A DNA stretch of 64,000 nucleotides. Origin: Solanum dulcamara. Lineage: Eukaryota; Streptophyta; Magnoliopsida; Solanales; Solanaceae. Each line of letters opens with the position of its first letter. Position 1 is the first letter of the stretch. Of the stretch, positions 23,601 through 34,189 are shown in pieces. The notes beneath the pieces were generated by a model. The model saw only the letters and a program-made list of their open reading frames with translations, ran no database searches and was not told the DNA's origin. The DNA lies in NCBI RefSeq assembly GCF_947179165.1, contig NC_077240.1, forward strand, positions 24,594,001 through 24,658,000, given 5' to 3'. A program made the position numbers and the translations under genes.

Positions 23601-26600
23601 TTTCCAACGTGGCAAGGATTATGCTGAAAAACTCCGGAGAGGTAGGTTGCAATTGCTTCTTGTGACTAAGCTTGCAGAGTTGCTTGATTGTAGAAGTTCC
23701 TTTTGTGTGAACTACAAACCTCAGATTAGACAACCTTTGAATAGTTTGGGAGAATAATTCTATATGCAGTTATCTTCACTTCCTAGTTCCACGACTTGCT
23801 CTTTTTTTGTTGTTGGTTGAGAAAGGTAATAATTGTATAAATCATCAGCACAAAGGTTGTGCTGTTAGTCAATTACAGATTCCAAAGGACTGCAAAAAAC
23901 ATGTGCTTGTTCTTCTTACAAAGACTCTATGATGTCTCGTATGGATTCATCATCATTTACATAAATTTTTTTACACCCAAAGTGAAAAAGCAGTATGCAA
24001 TTCATCTTTATCCTCTGAATGGAACTGCTTCTATCCTCAAAGCACCTAGCATTCCTTTCCTTCCAGACTATCCACCATATGCAGGTAGGATCAAGTTTCA
24101 CAGGTTCTTCTGTCGTACATTGCTTCCCTGATTATGCCAGCACCTTAAAAGATCCAACTCTGAAATTTGGCATAGTCCACCTGAGTCCAAGTCCAACCAT
24201 GCTGGGAAGTAGTTGCCAGCTGAGTAGTGACTCCACAATGCAAAAAAAAGATGGCTATTATTGTCTGGCTCTGCACAACATAAGTAGCACCTGGAACTCA
24301 TCTGAATTCCTTGTTTCTTTAAGTTTTCCTGGGTTTAGCAAGCGCCTAGCCACCAACCACACAAACAAGCTACTTTGAAAGGAGACTTGATTTTCTGATC
24401 TGCTTCGAAGGCCAGCTGTTGCCAGTGCTCTCAAAGGCGTGCTTAAAGCCTGCTTAATCCCTAAAGCGAGGCTGAAAATGTGTTGAGCGCTTCACCTCGC
24501 TTAATGTGCGGTTCAGTGTCATCATCAAGATTCTAAGACATACTTTTCCATTCAATTTTTTGTTCATATATTTGTCATTCATGCTTATAAATTATTAGTC
24601 TTAGACTAAACATATATATATTTGTATGTTTTTCTCCCTTTGTGTCTTTTTCATTAAAGCCCATGCTTTATTTGCGCTTTGCGCTTAAAGCCCCAACGAA
24701 ACTTAGAGCTTTTTTGTGCTTTTTGCTTTTGATAACACTGGTTGTTGCCCACCTGACTGTTTCCTGAGAGGAAGGAATAAGCTGGCTTCACTGTATAAGC
24801 CTTACTGCTGGTACCCTTCCTAGTTCCATGACTTCCAGTCAATGAGAACCATTACATGTTGTAACATAGGTTAGCCCCTGTTACAGGATACCACAAATAC
24901 CGTCAATGTTTTATGTCATCTTCCTCACAATTTATGTCAGTATCTCAAATCTTTATATCAATCGACCAATAAATCCTTTGAAGAGTATATGATCTTTGTA
25001 CTTTAATGTCACGATTCGAGTCTACACCCCAGTCGAGACACGTTATGTGGAGCCACAAGTAATTCCATGCTAACTCTTGGCGTAGCATATCTAAGCAAAA
25101 TTCATGAAAACTGAAGCCGAAGCTGAAGCACATGTTAATAGAAGACTGAATAATGAAAATCAAGAAACCCGTGAAACTACATTACTAATGTCTGAATAAA
25201 GCCTCTACTAATTTGAATGAAGAAATAAGTCTGTCGGGATATGGCCCCCAGTTACCTCAAAGTCAAATGATGAAATAATGGAAAGATCTAATAACCAAAT
25301 CTATGGAGTCCCCAAATGAGGAGGATTCACCAAATGCTGATTGGAAAGCTGCAATCTCACTAGCCACGAGTCTGAGAACATGCGTTGGAATCTACATCAT
25401 AAAAGAATGTAGCGTAGAGAAAAGTATGTGGTCAATACGTGGAATGTACTGAGTAAGTAACGGACACTAGCATAATCGTATAAGATGGCATATAGAAGGA
25501 CATGAATTAAGGTTTCAAAGATCATATACATAATGAAAGAACTGAAAAGAAAACAAATGGAGTTCATGCATAAATATCATTCAAACCTTCTTTAAAAAGC
25601 ATATATAGGGTTGAATCTAATTCAGTAGCCTTGCATAATCATATACATAAAATTACATAAAATGAAATACTTAAAATGAACCATATAAAGTTAGGAACAT
25701 ATGATAAAAGGTGCATAAATTGGGGAGTTTCTTATAACCGACACAAATCATGTAAGCTCATGATGTCCAACTTATAATCCCAGTTGGAAGGGCTTCCCTC
25801 TTGGAATAGAGAAGGAAATCAGTCAAGACACAGGGAGAGAGGACACAGGGAGAGAAGTAAGATTGTCCCCGCCTGCATTTGGTGGACTATATGGATGGAA
25901 AAGAACCAGAGATGCTTTGAAAACAAGAGTTGCTTACTGCAGAAACTAAAGATGAACTGTCTGCTCCTTTTCTTTTTTTGGTGTAAACATGAGTATCCTT
26001 AAGAAGAAGAGGATATTCTTAGTATTCTAGATTATTTGTGATGTAGCAGTAGTTTTGTATTCCTTGTGTTTTTACTGTAAGTATTATTGAATACTTCCTG
26101 TGTATTCCGTTGTTCGTAATACAAGTTACCTTCTCAAAAAAAAAGGTTGCCCTATACCTTGCCAGAGTATAGAACCTATCTATCTATGTGGATCCACTGA
26201 TTTGGGCCTCTCAAGGCCAAATGGTCAACCGACAAAGTGGTGAAACATAATTCTATGGTGGCACGTATTTATGGGACTTGGGTTTTCTAAATCCGTGTCC
26301 TGTCGGTGCTAAATAGTCCTCCCAAAGTAACATATATTTAGATAAATGTTTATAGGTATGAAAACTATCTATTTATCCAAATCATATGTGAGACTAATGT
26401 CATGACCCGCCACTTGATCATCAGAAAGGGGGAAGAATCTAGAGTCTTGGAGAGATTAATAGAAGACTCTAGAACCTTGTGGAGAAGTCTTGAAAGACTT
26501 AGAAACCTCTAGGTGTGTAGAGAATTCTAGAATAAAGACTTCTTTGTAAATATAGAATGACTTGTATAGAAATTATTATTCGCACTTAAGCCCCTAGGGA

Positions 26601-28288
26601 GTAGTATAAATAGAATGGACCATTCATTTGTACAACCATCATGCAACAAACAATCTTCCAAGCAATATACAAAGCCTTCTCAAAAAGCTCTCTTGTGTCT
26701 TTCTTCTAATATAGCGTTCCCTTAGCGATCTAATCCCAAAAGGCTTATTTGAGCTTACAAGATCGTGAAAGAGTCGTAAGTTGTTGAGTGCCACACGAAA
26801 GTCTTAGTTGAAGTCTAAGTTCGTAACACTAAGCTCAAAAATCATATCTAAAATAGTCTGTGTTGAGGTTGAAGTTCATATCATGCTAGTTGTCATGCTT
26901 ATAAGTCATGAAGGTTTGAATAGCCATAAAAAAATATGCTAAATCAGTACAATAAGGTTTTAAGGCCAAGGTGGAACAATGAAAACATGAATTAATGAGA
27001 AAAGATCATAAATTTCATAAAAGCCCTAACTTGCTTCTAACAATCTTGCAAATTCTTGAAATCGAAGTACTTTTAGGCACGAGAGTGAAGGGATACTCTC
27101 ATTGAAACCTTACATACCTGAGTAACGATAGCCTAAGTGAAGATTTGTCTATTTCTGAGTTTAGAAAGTTATGAGCGGGGTAAAGGGGAGAGACCAAGTG
27201 TTTTTATGATATTAATTTACCCAAAAATAAGTTAAAACGTCGAGGCTTAGGCTTAGGAAGAATCAGAAAAGATCGAAACAACCCCTGACTGAAACTGTCT
27301 GGAAACAATCCACGAGGGCCATCTACCGTCCGTGGTTTGATCTAGGGGCCGTAGACCCCACCCGTAGAACTTATGCTAAAATTTTTCAAGTCTCAAACTT
27401 TCATTCTACGAGCCTAATTTACGACCCGTAGATTGGTTTATGACCTGTGGTTGAATCCTGAATAACATGCTGAAAAATGAGTTTCTGAAGTTCATTCTAC
27501 AGGCCCAAATTACGGCATGTAGTTGGATATACGACCCATAATTGGGTCCGTGCAAATCAATCTAAAAAATAAGGTTATGAAGTTTGGTTTTACGAGCTTA
27601 AACTACGGGTCGTACTTCATTTCACGTCCGTAATATGGACCCGTAAAACTAAGGTTTGAAATCTCTGCTGGGGTGTCTGTGGTAAAACAGTCATAACTTT
27701 TTCCTCCGAACTCGGATTGGTGCAAACCTGATGAAGTTGGAAAGAAGACTCATAGACCTTTTGATTTGATAGAGACATGGATCACCTAATTCAAAAACTT
27801 AGCCGGTAGGAACGCTTTGAACTTGGCTTGCTATTAGAGGTCCCTTACGACGCTAAACCACATTCGATACATTTCTACACTTAGTAAAGGATCTTAACAT
27901 GCAAGTACAAATTAGAGAACATCGGGTTCGAGCTTAAATGCATACGGAGAATGGTTCGGGTCTTTACTTAGAAGTTGTGGGGTGTTACATATAGGCACTT
28001 ATTTTGGGTTTAAATTTCTCCTTTGGACCAAGGTCAGCCTTGGAATTGCTTGCAACTTTATAAATGATATTTTATCCCTCACTGTTTCCTTTTTCACTAA
28101 TGAAGCAAAATCTGTCTTCAACAGAACATCCTGATTTGTACAAGGATAAGAGTAAAGATACTGGAAATTCAGAATCTAAACCCCATGATTCAAGTTCAGA
28201 TGTAGCCGTTAAAAGGCAAGCTGCGACTGATCAATTCATGCTTGAACGCTTCCGTAAAAGAGATCGCCATCGGGTGATGCGTAGATAG
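17606..28288 (+). CDS. C9orf78/Tls1-family spliceosome-associated protein (gene 1)
   Basis: Six exons with GT-AG borders: 17606-17709, 17832-18068, 20811-20934, 23039-23112, 23484-23641 and 28125-28288, giving 861 nt (286 aa plus stop TAG). Residues 1-35 are basic then acidic (MMKQRNFRKRS, EEDSSN). LALEEVKFLQKQRERKLGV (36-54) and MLRYVEQELAKKRGKN (114-129) match the family's conserved helices. YKLKNIEETEAAKKLL lies at 181-196, and the C-terminus (270-286) ends in the family's basic F/Y-x-LERFRKR-type tail. Human C9orf78 binds the Brr2 helicase in the spliceosome; fission yeast Tls1 affects splicing of telomere factors. A nuclear splicing role here is inferred from the family. Two adjacent ATG codons (17606 and 17609) could both serve as start. 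Introns 2, 3 and 5 (2.7, 2.1 and 4.5 kb) hold transposon debris. Confidence 0.93.
18133..18330. mobile_element. Degenerate hAT-like MITE in intron 2 of gene 1
   Basis: The left end reads CACTGGAGGATGTAGCC and the right end GGATCTACCTCTGCCTG. These resemble diverged forms of the common plant element with AGTGGCGGAGCC termini (compare 52880-53101). No convincing target duplication survives. Confidence 0.45.
18331..19269. other. Unassigned part of intron 2, gene 1
   Basis: A short duplication containing TAGGTTGATTGTT sits at 18340-18380. An open frame at 18495-18698 has no recognisable domain and is unlikely to be an exon, since flanking exons join in frame without it. Confidence 0.4.
19270..19410. 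mobile_element. Terminal fragment of a hAT-type MITE
   Basis: Contains TTTTTCATTAAAGTCTATGC, GCACTTTGTGCTTAAAGTC and TGTGATAACTCTG, matching in order the right half of the complete hAT element at 24423-24740. The left half is missing or unrecognisable. Confidence 0.55.
19722..19873. mobile_element. PIF/Harbinger-type MITE, 152 bp
   Basis: Terminal inverted repeats GAGCCTGTTTGGATTGGCTT and AAGCCAATCCAAACAGGCTC are perfect over 20 bp. They are flanked by TTA duplications (19719-19721 and 19874-19876), the target preference of PIF/Harbinger elements. It lies in intron 2 of gene 1. Confidence 0.85.
20570..20690 (+). mobile_element. SINE-like tRNA-derived element
   Basis: GGGTAGAGTTAATCGGTACC, GGAGGTAGCAGGTATTCGG and GTGCATGGAAGCCGGCTCGG match the body of a common Solanaceae SINE (Au-like), ending in an A tract at 20679-20686. 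The 5' limit is uncertain. It lies just before exon 3 of gene 1. Confidence 0.65.
21456..21602 (+). repeat. Two-unit tandem duplication in intron 3 of gene 1
   Basis: A unit of about 75 bp from GTGTAATTATGTGGTTC to AAAATAATTGCA occurs twice in direct succession, with a few differences and a short insertion in the first copy. Confidence 0.8.
21699..22129. mobile_element. PIF/Harbinger-type MITE, 431 bp
   Basis: Ends GGGGTCGTTTGGTAGGATG and CATCCTACCAAAC...GACCCC, flanked by TAA on both sides (21696-21698 and 22130-22132). The right end has a local CTACCAAA duplication. A diverged relative is at 28924-29330. Confidence 0.85.
22617..22816. mobile_element. PIF/Harbinger-like MITE, 200 bp
   Basis: Ends GGGGTCATTTGGTTGGG and CCAAACAACTCC, flanked by TAA (22614-22616 and 22817-22819). 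The inside holds GGATAACTTATCC palindromic segments. It lies in intron 3 of gene 1. Confidence 0.75.
23802..24850 (-). mobile_element. L1-type LINE 3' fragment, split by a hAT element
   Basis: The minus strand encodes the zinc-binding region of an L1-type LINE: VKPAYSFLSG upstream of the interruption, CYLCCAEPDNNSHLFFALW at 24301-24240, then TCIWWIVWKERNARCFEDRS at 24090-24030. It ends in an A tract (T run at 23802-23808 on +). A hAT MITE (24423-24740) sits in the coding region. The copy lies in intron 5 of gene 1, opposite to its transcription. Confidence 0.85.
24423..24740. mobile_element. hAT-type MITE, 318 bp, nested in a LINE
   Basis: Ends CAGTGCTCTCAAAAGG-like and TTTGATAACACTG form a CAGTG...CACTG pair. 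The 8-bp flanks GCTGTTGC (24415-24422) and GTTGTTGC (24741-24748) match at 7 of 8, the target size of hAT elements. LINE coding similarity continues on both sides. Confidence 0.82.
25785..26144 (+). mobile_element. L1-type LINE 3' end
   Basis: The + strand encodes CIWWTIWMEKNQRCFENKS at 25874-25930, the final conserved segment of these LINEs. A 3' UTR and an A tract at 26136-26144 follow. Confidence 0.8.
26398..26829 (+). mobile_element. Solo LTR, about 432 bp
   Basis: Starts TGTCATGACCCGCC and ends CGTAACA, with 4-bp flanks CTAA at 26394-26397 and 26830-26833. An AGTATAAATAGA box near 26601 fits an LTR promoter, probably gypsy or TRIM type. Its orientation is inferred from the TATA box. Confidence 0.65.
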
Positions 28289-28923
28289 TGCACGAACATG
28301 GTTCTCCCACATGATCAAGTTTGTTCCTCAGTGAAAAAGTACAGCTGTCCAGCTTCATTTGCTGGCTGTGAAAACATGAGCTGTGTTGACATGGAAGTAG
28401 CTGTCATTTCAACTTTACCAGCCCCCATTTTACATTTTGGAGATGGATCTTTACCAGCCCATTTAATGTGCAGGTCGATTTCCCTACGACTAGAATATGA
28501 CTTTGACTAAAATATATGCTTTGCAAATATTGACCGTGCCAGATCTGTCCCTTTATCTATTTTACTTTTCCTTGTCATTCATAGTGGTCTTTATCCCCCC
28601 AACAGAAAAGAAATGTTTATCTGTTTTATTCATAAAAATGTGTATTATCTAAGTGGGATTGCTAGCCAATTTAAAATTTATGAAGAACCGACGTGCTAGA
28701 CTTTGCTGTGATTTCATGTGCAATTGTATCTTATTCACGTGCTCATGTAATGAGTAATGACAGTTTTAATACGATTACTAAGAGCTCACAGATTTGATTT
28801 AATTCAATTTGATGATTACTAGAGCTAATAATTTTATAGAAAATAGAGATTCAAATGATCATTGAGCAAGAACTCTCTGACTATGTTCGCATGTTATCGA
28901 TTCTTGACCACTTTTATCTTTGT
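28289..28923. other. 3' flank of gene 1
   Basis: Contains the presumed 3' UTR of gene 1. No polyadenylation site can be singled out. The open frame at 28298-28510 is not conserved to my knowledge. Confidence 0.5.
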
Positions 28924-29330
28924 AGGGTTCTTTGATATGAGACAGTAGAAAAAATAATGCGTGCATTAGTTTTGTGTACTATTAATATTGTGTTTGATAC
29001 CCCCTTTTTTTTAACTTGTGTACAGTAACTAATGTTTACATTACATGGGAAACTATGGTATTAGAAATGTAAGGGGTTTTAATGCATGCATTAATATGAT
29101 TAAAGCTACACTTGCCTCTCAAAATCATTTTTACATTTTTTCTATTATATTTGTGGAGGGTATATTTGTATTTTTTTTTAATTTAAAAAAATTATGCAAT
29201 GCATGTTATTTTTAATACATCAAAGAAAACACTGCATAAAAAAATAATCTCAGCACAACTAATGCACTAATATAAGTATAACTAATACACTATATTCAAC
29301 ATTATTATTATACACCCTACTAAGCGACCC
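28924..29330. mobile_element. Diverged PIF/Harbinger-type MITE
   Basis: Shares with 21699-22129 the ordered segments AATAATGC, GCATTAGTTTTGTGTACTA, CAATGCATGTTA and the CACTGCATAAAA block, plus a decayed right end CACCCTACTAAGCGACCC. Its left end is degenerate. Confidence 0.7.
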
Positions 29331-29787
29331 TTTATTCTTAAATGAAAAGTTTTATTTTGCTGGTTTCAAAATATATAATAAATCAAAGAAACCTTTTTTG
29401 TTGTTGTTGTTGAGGGTTACAACTTCGTAGAAATAGTATCTTAAAGTTTTACTCATAAAATTTAAAATTAAAACTCTACAACAAGTGATTATTTTTCAAT
29501 ATATCGAAATCAAAATTTAGCAATTTGTGAATTTTATGAGTTAAATTTCACACAAAGGTTTTTAATTGTGATACGAAGTTGTTTTTGTGGCCAAACAATG
29601 TGGCTGAGCCTATTGAGAAAATTGTTGTCTTGTTAATATTATCAATGTCATGTTGATGTTAGTTTATACTCAATTATCAGAAAGATAATATAGTAATATT
29701 AATCTCTATATATAGGGCATCGTAACACATTAAATATGATGCATGAAAAGGAATCATTACGACTTGTACACGAGAGGAGAGAAAAAG

Positions 29788-30411
29788 CCCAAAATAGTCT
29801 CTTACTTTTGGATTAAGACTCAAAGTCATCCTTCAGATTTCACATGGACCACTAATAGTTCCTCATGTTTGCAATATTGGTGCATTTTTAGTCCTCCTCC
29901 AAACTTTTGCATATTTTTAACATTGATTTTCTCCACAATTTCATGTATGAAATGTTCAATTGTCTTTTTATATATTTAGTAGAAATAATAATTTCATGTG
30001 AGAGAAGTTGAGAAGAAAAATACCTTGTTCTATTTCGTAGAAATATTATTGCAGCTATAATTTGAGAGGTTCATCACGTCGATTTCATATGTAATAGTAT
30101 AAAATTTTCTTTTCTTGCAACGTCATATTTCAAGATTTTCTTAATTTAGCTACAATAATATTCCTTCTGAACAGGATAAAGTGTTATTCTTCTCACCTTC
30201 TCTCACATGAAGTTATTATTATTACTAAATATATATAAAAAGATGATTGAACATTCCATACATAAAATTGTGGATAAAATTAATTTTTAAAAATAGGCAA
30301 AAGTTTGAAGGAAGACCAAAAGGGCACCAATATTGCAAACATGAGGGAGTATTACTGTTCCATGTGAAAACTCAAAAATGACTTTGAGTATTAACCCGAG
30401 AATATTTTGGG
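29788..30411. mobile_element. Foldback element with arms of about 290 bp
   Basis: The left arm (29788 to about 30075) and right arm (about 30130-30411) are inverted copies, roughly 80% identical by eye. Shared blocks are CCCAAAATA, ACTCAAAGTCAT, TCATGTTTGCAATATTGGTG and TTCATGTGAGAGAAG. The termini CCCAAAAT...ATTTTGGG suggest a Mutator-like foldback MITE. Target duplications were not identified. Confidence 0.8.
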
Positions 30412-31786
30412 TTTTTGTGGAGAAAAACTGATGAATGAACTAAAAAACAAATGAAGTTCCATTTACATACCATTTGTGCTACACTAAGTTTGTGGGTGAG
30501 GTTTTTTGATTGTGACAGTGAGTTCCTTTTATGACTAATTGTAATCAAGAGAGGTGGTTATTGATGTTGATATTGATGATAATACTGATGTTGATTGTAA
30601 TGTTGAGTTTCTTACGTCCAAGTATCATAATGTCGACAAAGTAGATATACATATGGTGCATTTCGAAGAATGACCTCATTGCAAGAATAAACAAACTTAA
30701 ATTACAAACATTTTATATCAACGTAACTATATATGATATACTGATTCATTTATTGGTGAAACTACATATTTTTATGACCTTGAATGGTGATTTTTTATTT
30801 TTATTGTTAGTATTTTTAATGATTTTTGAAGTAATTGTTGATTTTGAATTTTATGTAAATAAACCAAAAGCTAAGTAGAAAAATAAAAAAAATGAACATC
30901 TTTGAGTTTGATGAAATCAATAAATATTGTGGGAAATGTAATGAAGAAGAACATGTCCTGGGTCATTTATTAATAACTTAAAATTTAGACACATAACTCA
31001 AAAAGATAATGTGACAAAATATTTAATTACACATTTTTCAACATTGTTAGCAGTGTGATGAATAGAGTAAATTGTTAACCAAAATTAGTGTAGAAGTATG
31101 CATTCAAACTACTTAAAATTTAATGAATGCAATTTCTTATAAGGTTTTTTCAAGTACTCCGGTAAAATAATGAATTTGATTAAAATAGCACTAATGCGTA
31201 GTTATTCAATAGAAACACTATTCCATATATATAGAGAGAAAAAAAGAAATTATACCTGAGAGTAATTAAAAGCTACTCTAGTTACCCAAAGAAATCTAAA
31301 AAGCATAGAATATAAATTTTATAATAAATTCTTAATTATGATTCAAAAAATTGCAAAACAATGAGACAGGATTCATTGAGAATATTGAACACGTAAGAAT
31401 AATAAATACATAAATATATATATATTTTATTACAAGTTTAAATTTTATAAACGCATAATTATGTTCATTTAAATTAGACTCTTAATTTTTGTCTTGTTTG
31501 TCTAATGAGGAAAAATATGAAGTGATTTGGATAATTCAATTTATCTTATCCTCGAAGCAAGAACTCTAAGACAAAGGTTGAAGCAATGAGGAGTTAGATA
31601 AATATTTGCCGAGTTTTAACTTCATCTATACATAGATCAATAAATCAATTAAAAATTTATTTAGAATAACATAATCATTAAAATCAGTTACAATTTCATT
31701 CATTGACTGGTTGAGTTTAAATACTGTGTTACATTATTACACTATATATTATGAAATTCTTCTTTTTTCCACTTGCTCGAGTATCT
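30412..31786. other. Intergenic DNA, nothing recognised
   Basis: AT-rich, with no open frame resembling a protein and no repeat that I can name. Confidence 0.5.
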
Positions 31787-32659
31787 TGTTGGGTTTAAAT
31801 GAAGTTTAAGTAAAGTGTGAATGGAAAATAAGAATTGAGAAAGGTGGAAAATTAAATGAAAGAAAAAATAAAAAGTCATTTCTTCCTCATTGGTAGAAAA
31901 AAGGAAAAGTTTTGTCCTTATATTAGGAAAGACTTCATTTAACTCATAAAGAGTTAAGTAGAGGGTGCCCCTTGCGTCGTCATCGTCGTCGCTTGTTCAA
32001 CTCGGCTACGGCTTCGGCTTTGACAAATCATGTGATTGATTAATAATTTTTTAGGCAAAATTTATTTATCAATCTCATTAATTAATTTTTTTCTTTGATT
32101 CATAGAATTAATTTGAATTAATTAAATAGCGAAATTAATAACGGAATTAACTAATTCACAAAACGGTAATAATTTGAGATCGCGGCTTCGGAAAGAACTT
32201 GTTCCTTCCGAACAGGTATTTCCATTTGTAGAAGGGACCTGTTCCTTCAGAACAGATGCTTCCTTTCGCATATTCAGAAAAGGACTTGTTCCTTCTGAAC
32301 AGACACTTCCCTTCCCAAAAGAAACTTTGTTGGATATAAATAGAGAGGTCTCCTCTCAGATTTAATCATCGAAAAATTCCTTCTCTTCTGCATATATTTT
32401 TTTATAATTAAATAAAGTTGTGTCTTTGTGTGATCACTTTACTGTTTTCTGAATTCGCTGATATTATCGAAATTTGAGGTATCGCTACTTCTTTAATGTT
32501 ATATCCGTTTTATCTTGGGAGGAAGTAATTCATAACCTTGAGTACAGTGAGGAAATTAAATTTCTTAAGGATACACAGTAAATTCTGTGGACTCAGATAC
32601 TATTTTTTATTTTCATCTTTATTGTTTTTGATTTGATAACTTTAATACAGGAGATAACA
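31787..32659 (+). mobile_element. Copia solo LTR, 873 bp
   Basis: Starts TGTTGGGTTTAAATG and ends GGAGATAACA, flanked by perfect 5-bp duplications TATCT (31782-31786 and 32660-32664). The middle has three GAACAG-centred repeats (32195-32310) upstream of a GGATATAAATAGAG TATA box at 32331. The sequence after it matches my memory of Solanaceae copia R/U5 regions (GAGTACAGTGAGGAAATTAA). No internal coding region is present, so it formed by recombination between two LTRs. Confidence 0.85.
32195..32310 (+). repeat. Three GAACAG palindromic repeats in an LTR promoter
   Basis: Units containing ACTTGTTCCTTCCGAACAG, CCTGTTCCTTCAGAACAG and ACTTGTTCCTTCTGAACAG recur every 40-60 bp, just upstream of the LTR TATA box. 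Each is an imperfect CTGTTC/GAACAG inverted repeat. Confidence 0.85.
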
Positions 32660-32664
32660 TATCT

Positions 32665-33241
32665 AAGGTGAACATGAGATTCCCTGATTTAAATAAATTA
32701 ATAGAAATTCTTAAAATAGTTTTTTAATGAGGTAGAAATATAAAATTAGAATGTTCGTCCTTTTTTAGAATTAAATATATTTTCATTCCTTTGACCAAGC
32801 AAAAAATTACGTTGAATAAAGATGCATAAACTTTTTAACATTTCTTATATGAGTTTAATTTATATCCACTGTCGTTGTATATATATTAACCTTTTTTGAG
32901 ATTATTTGCTAGTTGATCTAAAGATGAGTTATGAAGACATTTAATATTATGTTAGGAGATAAGTTATTCGTATATAAATTTAATACAATGTTTGTACTTA
33001 AGATTTGAAGACGGATACCATTATATCTTAACATAAATGCCAACAAATATTTCAATGATGATTGAGGGAAAATATTGTCGGACTGGTCATTAATAACGTG
33101 AACAATTACCAAATCACAAGTGTATAGATCAAATATAGTTTTTACACTAATAATTAAACTTTAACACAAATAAAATAATTGAAAGAGATAACTCAGTGGT
33201 TAAGATTGTGCAAATGAACTAAACTAATAAAAAAAGAACTA
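32665..33241. other. Intergenic DNA, nothing recognised
   Basis: AT-rich. The open frame on the minus strand at 33112-32918 has no recognisable domain. Confidence 0.5.
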
Positions 33242-33631
33242 ATTTGGTTCGTTTTGTTGCAGAACAAGTTATTCCAAAATTTTTATCTCACCATCAATTT
33301 GGGATAAAAATAACACTTCAATCTCGAAAGATCTAATCCTTTATATTATCCCAATCAAATATGAGATAAACTTATCCTAAAATAAATCTTACGTAGTTAT
33401 TCCTTATCCCTTGTACTAAACGAGGACTTATTTGGATGGGCAATAAGTTATTTCGAAATTAATTATTCCAGGATTAGTCATCCCAAGATTGTTATTGCAC
33501 CCTCAATGTGGGATAACAATAACACTACAATCCTCAAATGAGTGCCGTCCGTGATTTATCCCAATCAAAGATAAGATGGACTCATTCTAAAATTAATTAT
33601 CTCTTATCTCTCGTACTAAACGAGTCCTAAC
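33242..33631. mobile_element. Two tandem copies of a GGGATAA-type MITE
   Basis: Copy one (about 33242-33425) and copy two (about 33422-33631) share TTTGGGATAA/TGTGGGATAA, ATTATCCCAATCAAA, and the end TGTACTAAACGAG. Copy two begins GGACTTATTTGGATGGGC and ends ACTAAACGAGTCC, an inverted pair. Confidence 0.65.
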
Positions 33632-34181
33632 TAGGGGTGTGCAAAAATCGAACCCACCAATAAATTGAATCAAAAAAATATTATTGGGTTATTGTTATTG
33701 GATTAACAGGGTTTTAATTATTTTATTAAAAAAATTATTGGGTTATTAGTTCGATATTGATTTTTTAATAGTAGGTTATTGATAAACCGATAACCCAATA
33801 AAACAGTAGTAATTCACAACTTTACCCCTACATAAATATCAAATATTAATATCAGTACGCTATTAGTTACTATATTTGTTAACCTTCAATTCACATTATT
33901 ATCCTAGTTCTTCTATTTGTGTTGCCTTTGTATAGTTCTTTTCCTGTTAGTTGCACTGTTTTATTTTATGAGCATTCTGTAGAGTTGCATTATTGCCTTG
34001 CGGCGTCAAATTATTAGAGAAGTCATATAATTGTTTAATGAGCATTTTCTTATAGGTTAAACTGAAAGCCAAATTATTAAGAATCAAAAATCGATAAAAA
34101 ATATCTTATTAATTTAATATATTAAAAAAAATTAAAAATCAAAAAATCAACCTAACCGATGGATGCACACTCTTATCCCTA
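33632..34181. mobile_element. hAT-type MITE, 550 bp
   Basis: Starts TAGGGGTGTGCAAAAATCG and ends GCACACTCTTATCCCTA. Exact 8-bp duplications GTCCTAAC flank it (33624-33631 and 34182-34189). It inserted at the right end of the tandem MITE array. Confidence 0.88.
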
Positions 34182-34189
34182 GTCCTAAC

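Larger units (their letters stand above)
25009..27987. mobile_element. Probable non-autonomous LTR-type or foldback repeat with nested insertions
   Basis: Begins near TGTCACGATTCG and ends GGGGTGTTACA, an imperfect inverted pair common at the ends of Solanaceae repeats. No protein is encoded. It contains a LINE 3' end (25785-26144), a solo LTR (26398-26829) and a palindrome-rich stretch (27300-27660). Limits and class are inferred; target duplications were not established. Confidence 0.35.

Noticed and set aside
27300..27660. CRISPR-like array
   Set aside because: The recurring unit is a short variable palindrome with irregular spacing in a plant nuclear repeat.
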